A DNA stretch of 64,000 nt from Acanthococcus lagerstroemiae (GCA_031841125.1 CM063107.1:64243814-64307813), one strand, 5' to 3'; counted from the stretch's first letter, positions 22,551 through 35,667 are shown. Numbers and translations: made by a program. Notes: generated by a model from the letters alone, not told the origin.

Positions 22551-25500
22551 AGCCCTCTGGAAGGGATCGGATAAAAATTTGAGACGATATTCGAAATCAG
22601 CGACTCACAGCTTGGATGGCTATCCTGTCCGAAAAATTGACTTCAGAATCTCGTAAAGAATTTGGAACTTGAGAAAAACTACAGTAACCGGAATTAGCCC
22701 CTCCCTCGTGGAGCCTGAATGGTTTAGGGGGAGGGAAAATAACTATTAAAATGAATTCTGGAGCCCAGATGAAAAAGCTGCAGCATATCTAACGGAAAAT
22801 GCTATGAAAGTAAAAAGGTGGTTAGGATCTGGCAAATTATGGCACCAGAGAAGGCGGATGAGGCTTCAATTTAAGAGTATCGACAGATACAATATAAGGT
22901 CATATATTTGAAAACAATGGACTCTTTTGTAACGCTATAATAATTATTATGCGGTTTTTAGATTTTTTTCAAATATTGTGGATTAATTACTCTTCTCCCA
23001 AAATCTCGGAAGTCTCTTTCATTCACCCTTATCTATATTTGCGAAGGAGAGAGGAACCGAAGAAAAACCCGATGGCAGGATGTCCCAGAAGGTGAATTCA
23101 TTGGTTTTCAAATTTTCGTTTCGTCACGACTTCCTCAAAAGAAATTTTACACTGGGGAGAGAAGCTAGAGACTGAATATTTTTTCATTTTCGCATCTTTT
23201 CGCCCCGATTTTCAGATTCTCGCGAACAGGATGAGATGAAAACACGAGACATGAAATAGCTAATATTGGGGAGAAGTGTTTAGGGAGGGACTGGTTCACG
23301 TTTCGTCATATTTTTTGTGAGATGGCTCATGAAAAGTCGAAATACGTTAAGTGTAAGTATAGCAGCCTTAATAGAAAGATGTAGACGCGAAACGAATACC
23401 ATAAAACGATTTCATCACACCAACACACTCTGTACTACTGGGATAGGAAAGAGTGTTGTATTACCAACATTCTTCTCCTGTGAAAGAAAAAAGATAAGAA
23501 AATTGCCTGAGCGAAGCGAAGAAAAATTTTTTGTATAAGAAATAGGGTAAAATCTGTTTGAAATACTACAGAATTTCGCAGTCGATTTTTTAACAAAATT
23601 CCCTGACTTTTAGGTGAAAAATGCTGAAAATTCCAAAATTCCTTGACTTTTCCAGGTTTTCCAGAGAATGGACACCCTGTTCAAATTGAAAGTGATTACT
23701 AAAGGAAACGAAAATTAATTTTTGCAGCTCCTTCATCATTTGTCAACAAATATATAAAAGAATTTAAAATCCAAGTAAGCACCGGTGGCAGAGTCAACCG
23801 GAAACAAAAGACTCTCTCGATTCCCAACTCCCAAGAAACCGTAAAACATTGGTGGTCCATGTTCGGGCGAAGTCATCTGCCCTCTTTTTGAAAGGACGAA
23901 CCAAAATTGTGCAAACTTCAAGAAGCCCCAAAAAATTGTTTCATCTTGTTTAAGGGTAGGGAGGATTCACCCGAGTAGTGCTACTTTTTTGCGTCCAAGG
24001 AGCCCCAACAAAATCAACTGACCTTTTTTTGAAAGGCATAAAACAGTCCGACATCATTTAATCTTAAAAATGATAAGCTCTGGAACGTTTGCTGACTGGA
24101 TCATTTGCTTTGAATCCTCTACTGATGAGCTCAGGTCTACAATCTCAGAGATGTATTTCATTGTGGAAATCAGATAAATCTAAAATATGTGTACAAAACT
24201 TTGCCACTGAATGTAAGTTAAGTACACCATTATTAGTACATTGCACAGCTCTCATTATACGATGATAAATTTACCATGTGTATTATTGTAATGATATCCT
24301 GTCACCTCACATTACTGATGCACCATTCTTTCGAAACGCAAAATCTCATTAGGTGATAGGCGTCGTATTTTCGTTACATTTTTCTGCTTGACAGCTACTG
24401 ATGGATTGGAGAGAAGACAGTTTTTTGGTTTAGTAGGATGTAGAAAGAAGAAAAAAGAAATAAGAAAAAAAATAAGGAAGGAACTTATTAAATAAAACAA
24501 TACGCGAGGAAATTTCACTACAATAATTCGCTAAATTTTGAGAGTTCTTATACTCATCAGAACAAGTCTGCCGATACTGAAGCAGATATTTGTTTTCAAT
24601 CCTCTAATTGGCTGTGAATAATTTTTTATACTTTTTTGTGGGAGGGGGAACCTTTTAGTAGCAAATGCGTTGTGCCTATTTCAGATTTGTGTTGGCTCGG
24701 CTAACTGTTGGTGTGCTAAGCAATGAAAATCGATCAGAGTTCGGACAGCGAGTTATTCATGGGAGAGGTGTGCGTCTTCAAATAGGATCAGATAGAAAAT
24801 TATACACTATTTTTGAAATCAGCATTTTCTCTAGTTTCTCAGAAAGGCTAACCTAACATAATTTGTCAATGAGAGAACGTGAAGAACTTCGATTTTCTTT
24901 TTGTAATCCATTTGAATGCAGACTTTTCAATAAGACGGTAGAAGAAAACTTAAAATTCTAAGAGAACTAGAGACGTCCAAAGGAAATTGTGAGATGGGGC
25001 AGTTGAAAAATCTGATGACCAATTTTTTCTCTCTTTTCTGTTGGAAATTCGTGTGGTAATTAGGACTAGGGGTTATGAGATACAAGCTGAGGGGTACAAG
25101 CGAAATTTCAGAACAATGGGGATAACCTTATTCTGCAAGGATACACAGTATTTTTTTTTATGTAAGCAGTAGCGAATGGAACCAAGTAGGATATTGAAAT
25201 GATGAAAATCCTGTCTCTTGAAAATTAAAGGATCAGTCTATCTCAAACAGGGGGACTAAAGGTCCATCTACTTCGAAGTTTTCGCAGAAAATATGTCAAA
25301 ATAAAAATTATCGATTGTTGCTTCGTTAAATCCGAATATCATATTATATGGAGCTATCCCTAATTTAGACCCCGAAATGAAAATTTCATTCTTCAAATTG
25401 GCGGAATTAGTTCGGCTAGAAAAATCGAAATAACGAAGAAGAAATTTCCTGGGTGATTAATTTCAAATAATGCGATAGATTTTTGATTCAATTCTGATTT

Positions 25501-27465
25501 CAGTCGCAAAATTTTATCTTCAGTTTTAAGAAGGGGTAAAGCCGATTTGACAGTGAAAATCAAAGCGACAAACGAGGGGTCCTTTGAGTCCTTCACTTCA
25601 AATATCCCGTCATATTGTGCATTCAGGGGACCGAAATCTAATCGTTGCAATGAAAATTATAATTATTTTGATTTTAACGTTCAAAGCTATTTTCAGGCCA
25701 ATGTTGACTGATGCTACACAGTGAGTTCGAAAACAATTTAAAGTGGAGAAAATTGACTTGAGCTGAAAAAATGAAGAAATTAAAATTGAAGTTTTTAATC
25801 ATTGATTTCAATCACTGCATAAACATTTCAATGTGAACAATTTGGATACTCAAAAGCTAAATTTCACTTCATATTTTTCACAACTCCCCCCCCCCTACCC
25901 TAAAATAGAAAAGTTTTTCTTTACCTACATTGTTAGGAAGCTTGTGGTCAAATGCGTAGAAGATTTCAGCGAAAAATTCAAATTTGTTTTTCGTTCGCTT
26001 CATAATATGTAGCAAGAAGTCAACAGACTATCTACTTTTGAAATCGCTGGAATTAACTCGACCAAGAAAATCGAGGATACCTTGTCAAAATTAGGGATCT
26101 TGTTCGAGGCTTCCTAGTATTGTCGTATACCTATCACAGTTTTATTCAACCTTGGATTGGAATCCCTGAATCAACATTTTACAACGAAAAATTCCATTTG
26201 TTTGCAGTTGTTTCATTTTATGTATCTTATACATATTTTGTGTATCTTTTGAAAAAAATAAACTGAAATTCAGATGTCATCTTTAAACGAACCGTTGAAA
26301 TAGTTGGTGTGCATTGAAATCGACAAGAATAAGGAAGAAAAATAGCATGTTAAATGGAGATATTTCCTAAGGAGCAACTGTTTGAAGATAAAAAAAAAAA
26401 AATCAAAATAGTCAAAATTTTAATTTCAAGTCAAGAAGTTTTGAAGAATTAACAAGGGGTTTTCTTGTGGTAGCTAATTTTGAATTTTCATTGTCTTTTT
26501 CATTCGTCTTCATTTGAATTGCTGAAATTCAAGATAATTCTACGCTTCGTATTATAAAAATTTGATTTTAGGAGCTCAAATCGGCGTTGGATAAAACAAT
26601 GATCAAAATAATAGGTGACGAAAATAATCCCTACTTTGACAGCCCGATCTACAAAGATTAACACAATTTTGACCTGCGTCAATTTTGCGAATTTTGACAC
26701 GGTATTTTGACATTTTGACAATATTTCAACCAATCAGAGCCCTCCGACGCATTTTTGACTTCTTGACACACTTTTGACCGGTCAATTCTGCTATACAAGT
26801 GGGCGGAGCCTATGTGATCAAGGACCGACACTATTTTGACTCAAAAAGAGTGTCAAAGAGTGTCCTTTGACGCTGATTTTGCAGACCGGAAGTTTTTCAA
26901 ATTTCTTTTGGCCAATTCAATTTTGTCATTATTTATTTCAAGTTGTACTCCCCAACTCTTTGTAAAATTTAAAATTTAAAATTTTAATTTTTCCTAACGG
27001 TTTTGTAATTTTACAATACATAAGCTTCATAACGACGTTATAGAAATGACTTGCGTAATAATTGTGTAAAATTGTGAGAAATTTAGATTTTGGAGGCTCA
27101 CCATTTGAAATTAGCCGAATGAAAATCTTCTGGCGACGGGTGGTAAAAAATTCAGATTTTCTCAAAGCATTTTTATTATAATTGGAACAAAGTTTCCAAC
27201 AATGTGCTTTGATACATTGTTTGATTTGTCAAATAACGTCAACTTCGCCATTCAAAGAATGACATTTTCATTTCGGCATAAAAATCGGAGCTGTATCGAA
27301 AATCTAAGGAGACATTCGAGTCAACGACCCTAAAACCTTTTTATTTTGATAGTTTGTTCACCGTGCTCTCATATATTCACAATTACTGAGTTGATGGACG
27401 CCTTCCTTGCCCCCTGTTTGAGGAGGGACGAATTTGTTAGTCTCTTTAAGAAACCAGACTTGGGC
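22551..27465. other. Non-coding AT-rich DNA
   Basis: About 4.9 kb without a recognisable gene. Short frames here have no domain, no splice context and no repetition elsewhere. A phrase TGGAGCCCAGATGAAA at about 22762 also appears near 29920 in a LINE tail, so a small LINE remnant may lie at 22.7-22.9 kb. The possible MITE at 26.6-26.9 kb is listed separately. Confidence 0.45.
26640..26890. mobile_element. Possible MITE with CCAAT and GGGCGG boxes
   Basis: The block is full of TTTTGACA words and ends in weakly matching inverted sequences, CGATCTACAAAG near 26644 and the reverse complement of CTTTTGCAGACCG-like text near 26880. Its centre holds AACCAATCAGAG and GTGGGCGGAGCC. No convincing target duplication was found and no second copy is in the window, so the call is weak. 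Confidence 0.3.
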
Positions 27466-27473
27466 ACTTCAAG

Positions 27474-27640
27474 CAGGGCTGTACCTAGGATTGAAGTAAG
27501 GGGGGGTTTACGATTAAGATGAGTATTATTTCTTGGAGGGGTATAATCAGTCACAGATCCGCCTTCCTCTCCGTTTCAACCCACTGTTTTCATAGCCACT
27601 GGGGGGTGAACCCTTAAAACCCCCCGTCGGTACGGCCCTG
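27474..27640. mobile_element. hAT-type MITE, 167 bp
   Basis: The ends are CAGGGCTGTACC and the reverse complement GGTACGGCCCTG. Flanks are ACTTCAAG (27466-27473) and ACTTTAAG (27641-27648), an 8-bp duplication with one change. The interior has a G run next to the left end and a G/C-rich right end, the same layout as the MITE at 51306. No coding capacity. Confidence 0.8.
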
Positions 27641-27649
27641 ACTTTAAGG

Positions 27650-28385
27650 TTTAAGACCTTTCTTGATTCTGTGGTCATCTAACACCACGTGAAAATAATG
27701 AAATCATACGCTTATGAAATTATTGGGTGCGTTTTCGAGGTCATGAGGTACCTACAAGTACAAAATGAAATGATTGTGGTAGAAGAAATTTTGAGAATTC
27801 ATGAAGTTTAAGGGCAATGTTGATACTAATATTGCCACTGACACCAGAACTAGACAGAGTAATGGACTGCCAATAATGAAGGTCAACATACTCGTAAATG
27901 AAATTACAACCAACGACATTATACATGTATAGTATTGCATGCATTATTCCTATGCAACCTGCGGACATCTGGAATTCACTTAGACAATATCGTATGCTAA
28001 ACTTCAAGCTCAATTTACTCAAAATTGCATTCCTGTTACTAGTACCCCCTTTGCTTTCAGTTGCCTAGATTGTGATGGTTATGAAAGTATTTTTATAAGA
28101 AAATAAGACATTTTCCCTTGCTAATCTGAAGCGGGCACTTAGTGTATCTGCTTTATCACCTACTATTTCATATGAGTTTTCAGTCTTACAATTCTCTTAG
28201 TTATATAACTGGGGGAGGGGATGACCTCACTGCTCCCGCTCCCACACATTCACGAGTGAAGAGACAACTAACTGTCTTTGGTCTCCTGGCTTCAGCACCA
28301 CTAATGGGCATGAAGAGATATAGATCTCTTCAAATTCTGAAATTATTTCAGTTGATCGAAATTGAATTATTTTGTTTGTAGAGTT
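27650..28385. other. Non-coding DNA
   Basis: No gene or repeat is recognised. The two overlapping minus-strand frames at 27741-28022 have no domain and no start or splice support. Confidence 0.45.
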
Positions 28386-28389
28386 TGAC

Positions 28390-30010
28390 ACTCGACTAGT
28401 GGAACATATCAGAGATTATTCTCCTTCATATAACTCTAGAAGTGTATCAGCCAACTTTGAAAAAATATTTATAAAAATTCTAGAAGAAAGTGTATACAAC
28501 TTTCTGCACTTAATCAACTAATAGAACAAGGAGGGGGGGGGGGAGTAGAAAAAACTTTTCGACTAAAGACCATATTCAAACAAGACGCCAAACCATAGAA
28601 AAATCTAAGGAATATGATATGGCAGTATGACTCATGTTTGTTGACTTTAGTAAAGCATTTGACTCTCTACTCCATGGAAAGATATGGCAGGCTTTAGCAG
28701 CACAAGGGTTTCCTAGAGGGATACCAATAATTCTCGTCTATTTGTATGAACATTCAGAAGCATATAATAATAATAATAATAATAATAATGTATTTTCCTC
28801 CAACAGCCTTTCGGCCAATTATACAGGAGGAGCAAGGCAGAGATACAATAAATTTAAAAGATAAATGAAACAAAAATAACACAAAATAAAAGAAGTACCT
28901 AATAGGGAAAGTAATTAAAATATTTTAAAAGTACATCGAAAATAAAAACACAAAAACAGAGAGAAGAAAAAAAAAGTGCACGCAGGGTTACCACTTCCCC
29001 CCCCCCCAGTAAGGAAGTAGAACTGGATAAGCCTGGAGAAAGATTTCTAATCCGAAGGTGTGTTAAACAGGGTGACTCACTTTTTTCAAACATTTTTAAC
29101 TGCGTACTAGAAATTTTTTTCAGAAATACGGAATGGGAGGGTAAAGGTATCAGAATTCTGGGTAAATGGCTCAACAATTCAAGGTTTACGATAATATTGT
29201 AACTGCGACTAAAAATTTCGACGAAATGGGGAAAATGGTTCAGGCATTACAAGAGAGAAAAGTGAATACTTTGGACTAACAGTGAATCTTTCAAAAATAT
29301 AATTAGTTTCCAATCAGAAGGGGGTCAACGAACTATTAATCTATGGTGCAAAATTTTGCAAGAGTAAATGAATATCGATACCTAAGTCACATTATTTCGT
29401 TTGCAAATAATATTAGCACAGGACAGAGGAATGTGGAGAGACGCACCTACTAGTCGAGAAGCTAAGGAATGTATCATCATGGGATAAATGGTGGGCGCAA
29501 GAATATCCAGTGCTTGGAAAGCTTTTTGGGCTCATAAAAGGATATTTTAAGGCAAAATGAAACATTCAACAAAAATAAAAATATCAGAAAGCTGTGTGAA
29601 CCCAGTATGAACCTACGGTGTCAAAAAACTTGAGCCCTGACCCAAAGTCAACTGAAACGACTTACAAATACCCATAACTCCATGCTACTAGCATTCTGGG
29701 AATTCGACTGAAAGATAAAATCAAGATTAAGGATACTGGGAAAAGAACTAGTTAAAAAATATAGCTTACAAAATTAAAACCTAAATACGTGGATCATATG
29801 TCCAAGGAAGGGGGAGAGAAATAGAGCCTAACGAGCAAATCATAGGTACCACTGGACAGGAAGAGTAAAAAGGGTCGCCTTGCCACCAGATGGTACGACG
29901 GAATTTTAGGTTATATGGAGCCCAGATGAAAGTCCACAGCTAGCTTAAGAGAATGCTGGAAGCGGGTGACGAAGACTTATATCCTACGGTGGGTGGAATA
30001 GGTGGCGACT
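28390..30010 (+). pseudogene. Decayed LINE (EN/RT type) with an internal insertion
   Basis: Plus-strand pieces of one LINE protein appear in order. LMFVDFSKAFDSL (about 28630-28672) holds the first RT aspartate motif. A segment near 29050-29130 reads like -CVKQGDSLFSNIFNCVLE-, followed by WEGKGIRILGKWLNN. A terminal basic tail near 29850-29900 resembles GR-ARRW-DGIL. Stops and frame changes are frequent. The two RT parts are separated at about 28764-29010 by an (AAT)n run and a stem-loop tail block. Confidence 0.65.
28764..29010. repeat. (AAT)n plus LINE-tail-like stem-loop block inside a LINE
   Basis: An (AAT)n run at 28764-28789 is followed by CCTCCAACAGCC...CAATTATACAGGAGG (28797-28830), the same stem-loop family as at 4995-5032, then A-rich sequence and a C run near 28997-29008. 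It separates the two RT segments of the surrounding LINE, so it is probably a later insertion. Confidence 0.55.
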
Positions 30011-30580
30011 TACATGGGGTGTAAATACTACGGACTAGTAATAAAATAAAAATTGCAGATTTTGAAATTGGTACTAATGAAATATCTTTTCTACTCATTG
30101 AAAATTATTGAATGGACTGGGAACATTTTACTGAAATGTACAAACCACGATTTATTTGCGGGAGTATCATCGTTTAAATATAGTCTTACCAATTCCTCTT
30201 CTCGCTCCTAACCCAAGTGGATGAAAAGTTTAGAGTTGGCATCTAGATAAAATTGAGCGACATTTTTAATTTTCTGTCGCCCGAAAATATGCCTCTGTTA
30301 GCCCTGCACCCTGAAAGAAGTTGCCTGTGAAAAATCAACGCAGATCTATCACATACAGCACACCCCTGTCAAGCTTCGTTCTACAACAATCGATTTCTTA
30401 CCACATTCGATACAATAATCTCTGTCAGTCGGCTAGCTGTTGAAGCTCGACGTTCGACAGTGTTCGACTTAATTAAACTTTCGTACCCAACATCATCTGA
30501 AGTGTCGGTGTAAGCTCGACGACGTGTCAACTGATGCAAAAATAAGGCCACTCGACTAACTCGTGTTAATTTTGTTCCAG

Positions 30581-31044
30581 TTCCGAAAACATTGCCGCCC
30601 GACTATCAAGCCACGAACAACAATTACACTAACGGAGCTCTTCTCCAGACGAACACCAGCAATGGGAATATGCTGATCGGAAGTCACTTTGGAAATAATC
30701 CCAGCGTTACGCCGAACAGCGGAAACGCTTTATTAAATAACAGCGGAAGAACCAATTTCACCAATAAACAACTGACGGAATTGGAAAAGGAGTTCCATTT
30801 TAATAAGTACCTAACCAGGGCGCGAAGAATAGAAATAGCGTCCGCACTGCAGCTGAACGAGACCCAAGTGAAAATATGGTTTCAAAATCGACGAATGAAA
30901 CAGAAAAAGCGCTTGAAGGAGGGTCTCATTCCGCAAGATGTAAACTTGAGCGTCAACTGCCCGGTCAACGGAACCAGCAGCACCAGCAATTCCCCGACGA
31001 CAGTGCAGGGTAATTCGCATCAGAATGAGGATAGCATGGACTGA
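30581..31044 (+). CDS. lab: labial Hox protein, homeobox-bearing last exon
   Basis: Labial is the anterior-most Hox transcription factor of insects. It acts in the nucleus, with an Exd/Pbx partner, in patterning head and midgut. The exon follows a splice acceptor (TTTGTTCCAG at 30571-30580) and runs in one open frame to TGA at 31042-31044. It begins with the last two bases of a codon, then PKTLPPDYQ; a preceding G would give V, matching the VPKP text after the hexapeptide region in other labial proteins. The 60-residue homeodomain is at 30736-30915, starting [20 protein letters not shown], with Q50 and N51 ([14 protein letters not shown]). The labial-group signature [12 protein letters not shown] separates it from other Hox classes. 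The C-terminal tail is 43 residues and Ser/Thr/Asn-rich. The exon with the start codon and the hexapeptide is not in the window. Confidence 0.95.
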
Positions 31045-32225
31045 AATTAGGATCACAACTGGTCGTGTTAAATCGTGAAGAAGCGTGTACTTGTTGAAAA
31101 TTCGCAGTCTTTGAGTCAGAAGTTCGACCGCGAGAGTCCGAATTTGCGCGAAGTATGTTCTTGTAACAGCTCTCTTGTCGTTGAACTCGTATTCGCCATG
31201 CCAGGCCGAGTTTGTGAGAATAATAGGGAATGATTAAACGATTCGCAGTACTAGAAGTCGTTGAAACAAAGAAACACTGCAGGAAACATTGAAGAGTTCG
31301 AATGACAGCTTGCCTACCAACTCAGACCTCTGCAATTGTAGAAATTGATAGATAGGTCAGTTCGCAGTGCTCAGTTATTGTTTTTTCCAAACTGCAACCC
31401 GTGATTTCATATTAAGGTGCTTAGATTCTCGAGAAACGATTTCAAGAAAGTATCCATAATATAACCGATGGAATTTGAAAGTAATTTGAATCAGCATAAG
31501 TAAACCTCAAATTCAATCAATGACCATTTTCGTTAACATATGGGGTGACATTGCATCAATCATGGGGTGACATTGCATCAGTCATGGGGTGACTTAGCAC
31601 CATGTTCCAGGGAAAAAATAGAACTTATGGCAACACTGATGCGTGACTCGTCACGTAAGATGTTGTAGCTAGTATGTAAAACCAACTGGATGCAATTTCG
31701 CTATTTCCAGGCGATGTTACCAGGTTGGGCAGGGTTTCAAAAAGGGTATACAAATTACGTTACAGAAATTGTTTCGATAATGAGTGAAAATGAAAGGAAA
31801 CTGTAAGATGTTCGGTATCATTACGCGCAGAATTTGACCACGGTCATGACAAAACTAAACTATTATGTATTAATCAGCATAGTGACGTAGCAGTCGATAA
31901 AATACTGGGGGAAAATGTGGATGGGGTGAATTTGCGCAAAATTGTTTATTTGTTCTTGAAGCCGGTAAGTGATTAATTTCGATGTTCTATCTTATTGCTA
32001 GTGAATGAGCAAGTACAAATTAGATGTTTATGCATTACAGAAATGCCAAGGACACAGGTATTGTTCGTGTGTGTCTCAGCCTTTCAAAGGACGGGTCTCA
32101 TTCGTTATTTTCTAATGATTTTTGGAATAAAGAAAGACACAAGGTTAACATATGTGTTGGTTTTTTTTTTGCATACATTTGTATACATAGTATACTGAAT
32201 TGGGATACTTGGCACTTTTAATAAA
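31045..32225 (+). other. lab: Probable labial 3' UTR with candidate poly(A) signals
   Basis: After the stop codon there is no open coding frame of note. AATAAA occurs at 32126-32131 and at 32220-32225; either could end the labial transcript, giving a 3' UTR of about 1.1-1.2 kb. This is inference from position only. Confidence 0.4.
31540..31601 (+). repeat. 22-bp tandem repeat downstream of labial
   Basis: Two full units of ATGGGGTGACATTGCATCARTC (31540-31561 and 31562-31583) and a partial third (31584-31601). The core ATGGGGTGA also occurs at 31920-31928, and in inverted form (GTCACCCCATG) at about 32484-32494, all within 1 kb. Confidence 0.8.
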
Positions 32226-32735
32226 GAAACACTGCATTCACAACTTTTCCCCTGTTCATGCATGGACATGTGCAGTGTCACGTATCACAGTACTAGTTGA
32301 CACAGTTATTTCATAATTCTTGAGAAGAATTCGTGGGGGGGGGGGAGGGTTACAGTATTTTGGGAATGTATTCCACGATGTATACCGTCAACATTGTAAA
32401 AAATATCTCGGTTCTCTAACCCAGTTATTATAACATAGTCTTAGAGGGTGACAAACTTGAAGGGACAGAAGAAAGTGAGCAAAGTCACCCCATGTTACAG
32501 TAATTCTTCAACGTATATATTCACTGATTGAATTAGTGACATACTTAGATACCAATCCAGTCAGCAAAAATGTATGTACGCTTAAAAAGTGGTGAAAATG
32601 GTTGCTAACTGAATCTGTGATTTATTTATCTCCCTGAAACAAACCGTTAGATTCATGGTGTTCATATAACTAATGAAATGCCAAAATACAAAGTCAGCTA
32701 ATTTTTCATCACGACATTTAGGTCGAAGTAGATAA
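32226..32735. other. Non-coding DNA
   Basis: There is a G run near 32335-32345 and no other recognisable feature. Confidence 0.45.
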
Positions 32736-32739
32736 AGAA

Positions 32740-32900
32740 TTCGATACAAAAATCGAGTTATCATGTCAACATCAACTTTTGAATAGAACTGAGCATCAAC
32801 TTTGATATAGAACTACCTTCAAAATTCGATATCAATACAGAACTCGATTTTAGTATCAAATTCTATATCAAAATCGACCAAGTTGTCGCGTTGAAAAATT
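32740..32900 (+). repeat. Outlying piece of the GTTGACATCAACTTT satellite
   Basis: Text such as TGTCAACATCAACTTTTGAATAGAA and TCAAATTCTATATCAAAATCGA matches the units of the array at 34290-35260. About 1.4 kb of unrelated sequence separates the two parts. Confidence 0.6.
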
Positions 32901-34285
32901 ATGGATTTTGAATGTTGAAAAAGTAACATGAATGTTGAAAGAAGAGTCAATTTTCATGACAACCAAGTTTTAAGAATCCATTGTTCCAGATTTTGATAAT
33001 ACAGGAGAATTTAGTTACCTCTGTGTCTACCTATATGTAGTGTGATAGTACAGAACTATTTAGACCTACTAAACCGTTCTTTGGAAAAACTTGGGCACTA
33101 TTGACAATAAATTGTAAGTAATCAGCTGAGCAAAAGAAAAAGATGTACGTTGATCCCCTGAATATCAAAAACCTATATGTCTACATGTAATGGAAACTCT
33201 GATTAGAAACTATATCAATCTAGATGTCAAAGTATCATATCAAACTAGAAGTGTCTTGAACAAACTGTAAACGTCTGCAGATATAAGTATATGATGGCAG
33301 GAAAGTGGTAAAATTCTGAAGTCCTATCAATCCTATCAATCCCGTGAACAAGTTTAGGGGAGAGTCGGTTAGTACTGGACATTGGAAGTACCTACAGTAT
33401 TACGCCAGCTAAGGCGTTTGGGTCCAACATATATTTCTAATTCTAGGTACTAATGTTCTATGCTGAAAGTTCCATAGGTACCGACTGACAATCATCCTGG
33501 GTAGGTTTCTAATAAAACCTTGTTGCAAATTTCAGGGTCAATAGCAAGGTAAGTAGACACCAATTTTCTTGGTTTATAACAGAAATAAAAATCTGATGGT
33601 GGATTCATACTAGCCTCACTAACATGTTTCTAACCAACAGTGATAATCTAACCGTGTTTTCATTTACATCAGATTTGTTAACTTTTGTCATTAACCTGTC
33701 ACTAACAATATTCCTATTCATCCGACTGGAATCGGAAACATGCCTTGGTCACCTTTTATCCATCGTTTACTTTTAGCTTTATGTAACCACTGGGTTACAA
33801 CAATATGGAAGACAATGTTCGAGCGCTGAGAAGAGGGTCGTCAAAGTGACTTTTGCAACGCCACATCTCAGGACCTGGAATCCACACCCTTTCGAGTATT
33901 GAGTAATAGAGTATCAAAATTGATTGCGTATAGTAATTGTTTGCATACAAAATATACGTTCATAACGAAATTTTCTCCTTTTCACTGATTATCGCTGCTA
34001 ACAGCTGCTGACAAAGTTTGTTAAAAACAAAAATGTTGGAAACAATGTTATATACTTTGGTGTGAATCTACCATCAACTAGTGACTTGGAATTGTTTTTC
34101 ACAAAAATATTTTATCACCCGGTGTTTTGAAAAAGTAAGGATGCATATATCCTTCATTGTCTGTGAACAAAACAATAATATTTTGGTAAAACTCATATTG
34201 AGAGTCAGACTGTGGTCAGTGGTCAGCAGATCCCAAACTCATCACTTGAAACACAGTTAATACGAAAAGTGACTTCTTTATCGAC
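32901..34285. other. Non-coding DNA between satellite blocks
   Basis: No gene or RNA is recognised. It may be an insertion that split the satellite array, but no transposon ends were seen. Confidence 0.4.
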
Positions 34286-34289
34286 ATGT

Positions 34290-35260
34290 AAAATCCATCA
34301 CTTATGTCGACATCGAGTTTTGGATAGAGTTATTATGTCAACATCAAATTCTGGATAGAATTCTGCATTAAAGTCAATACAAACTTCGATCCAAAGTTGA
34401 TGTGTACACAGTCCAGTTGACATTAACTTTTGGATAGAATTTTGTATCGATGTTAATGCCAAAATCGATCCAAAGTTGAAGGTGACATAGACGTTCGACT
34501 TCTGTATCGAATTCTGAATCAAATTTAAAAATATGCCCAGTCAAAAAAGATACTGTGTTGACATCAGCTTTTAGATTGAGTTCTACATCAAAATTGATGC
34601 GAAAGTTGATGTTGACATAGTAACTTAACACCTGTATCGAATTCTACTTCAAATTTGAAAGTGGTATGTCGTGTCAAAAAAGTCTCTACATTGACACTGA
34701 CTTGTAGATTGAGTTTTACGCCGAAATTGTGCAAAATTCAATCCAAAGTCGATTTTTGCATGGTAACTTAAATTTTGTATCACACTTTATACCACATTTC
34801 ACAGCAATATGTTGTGTTGAAAGTTACTCTGTTGACATCATCAACCTTTGGATAGAATTCTACATCAAAGTTGATGGCAAATTTGATCCCAAGTTCGTGG
34901 TGTTTGGTATGACCACCAAATTTTTTAAACTATGAATTTTGAAAGTATAATGGTGATAACTTATATTTTTACACGTTTGAAATAACACCCTCTAAAACAA
35001 AGTTCGTTACTGTTTTGATGGTATTTTGGTAAAATTCGACTAGAATCTGACACAGAAGTTCAGTTACCCAATCAACGTTGATTTCTGAATTGAAGTTTCC
35101 ATCGGACTCTGATATAGAATTCTATCTGAAAGTCGATATTGACATAATAACATGATGTGGTCGACTTTGTATCAAATTCTGTACAAAATTTGATCACACT
35201 GTCTTAACGGATTTGGAATGTCAAGAGTCGATTTTTGTATTGACTCAGTTAAAGAGCCGT
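34290..35260 (+). repeat. Tandem repeat, ~140-bp units with internal dyads
   Basis: Units begin with versions of GTTGACATCAACTTTTGGATAGAATTC near 34338, 34416, 34557, 34690 and 34832, at spacings of 78, 141, 133 and 142 bp. Each unit contains GTTGACATCAACTTT and, about 45-60 bp later, its near reverse complement AAAGTTGATGTTGAC, so each monomer can fold on itself. The frequent GAATTC within units is also conserved. Frames inside carry no domain. Confidence 0.7.
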
Positions 35261-35659
35261 CCGCGACCCGTCTGACTCCAAAATGGGTCTTTGAGGTTGC
35301 TCCCGCTCTAACCAACTCTCCCCTATCTATCTGCTCACGGATTTTATGTTGATTGAGCTTCCCGATAAATGAATACAAGGGGTAGGCATTAGGGGTTCCA
35401 AAGATGGGTTCTAACTATATAACTTCAAAATAACTGAATTTAGTTTCCCACTGAACTGCGAATCATCGCTTCATCTTCTACATTTCTTGAAAACTAATCA
35501 GTTTCATTCTGAATTTAGGAGGGACAATCTCGCAGATTACTGGCATCAATGAGAGCATGAGCATGTTAACGAAGAGTTTTGAGTACCTGAGGCTGGGATA
35601 GAATTCCCTAACCAACAGTTTTGTAAATAACTGTAGTGACCCGTAAACTAAGTAGCTTT
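35261..35659. other. Non-coding DNA
   Basis: No gene or repeat is recognised. Confidence 0.4.
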
Positions 35660-35667
35660 AATGTACG

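Noticed and set aside
1..30580. Search for the labial first exon (hexapeptide YKWM)
   Set aside because: No frame with a hexapeptide and a suitable splice donor was found by eye upstream of the homeobox exon.
31540..31601. Possible CRISPR-like direct repeats
   Set aside because: Units are contiguous without spacers and this is animal DNA.
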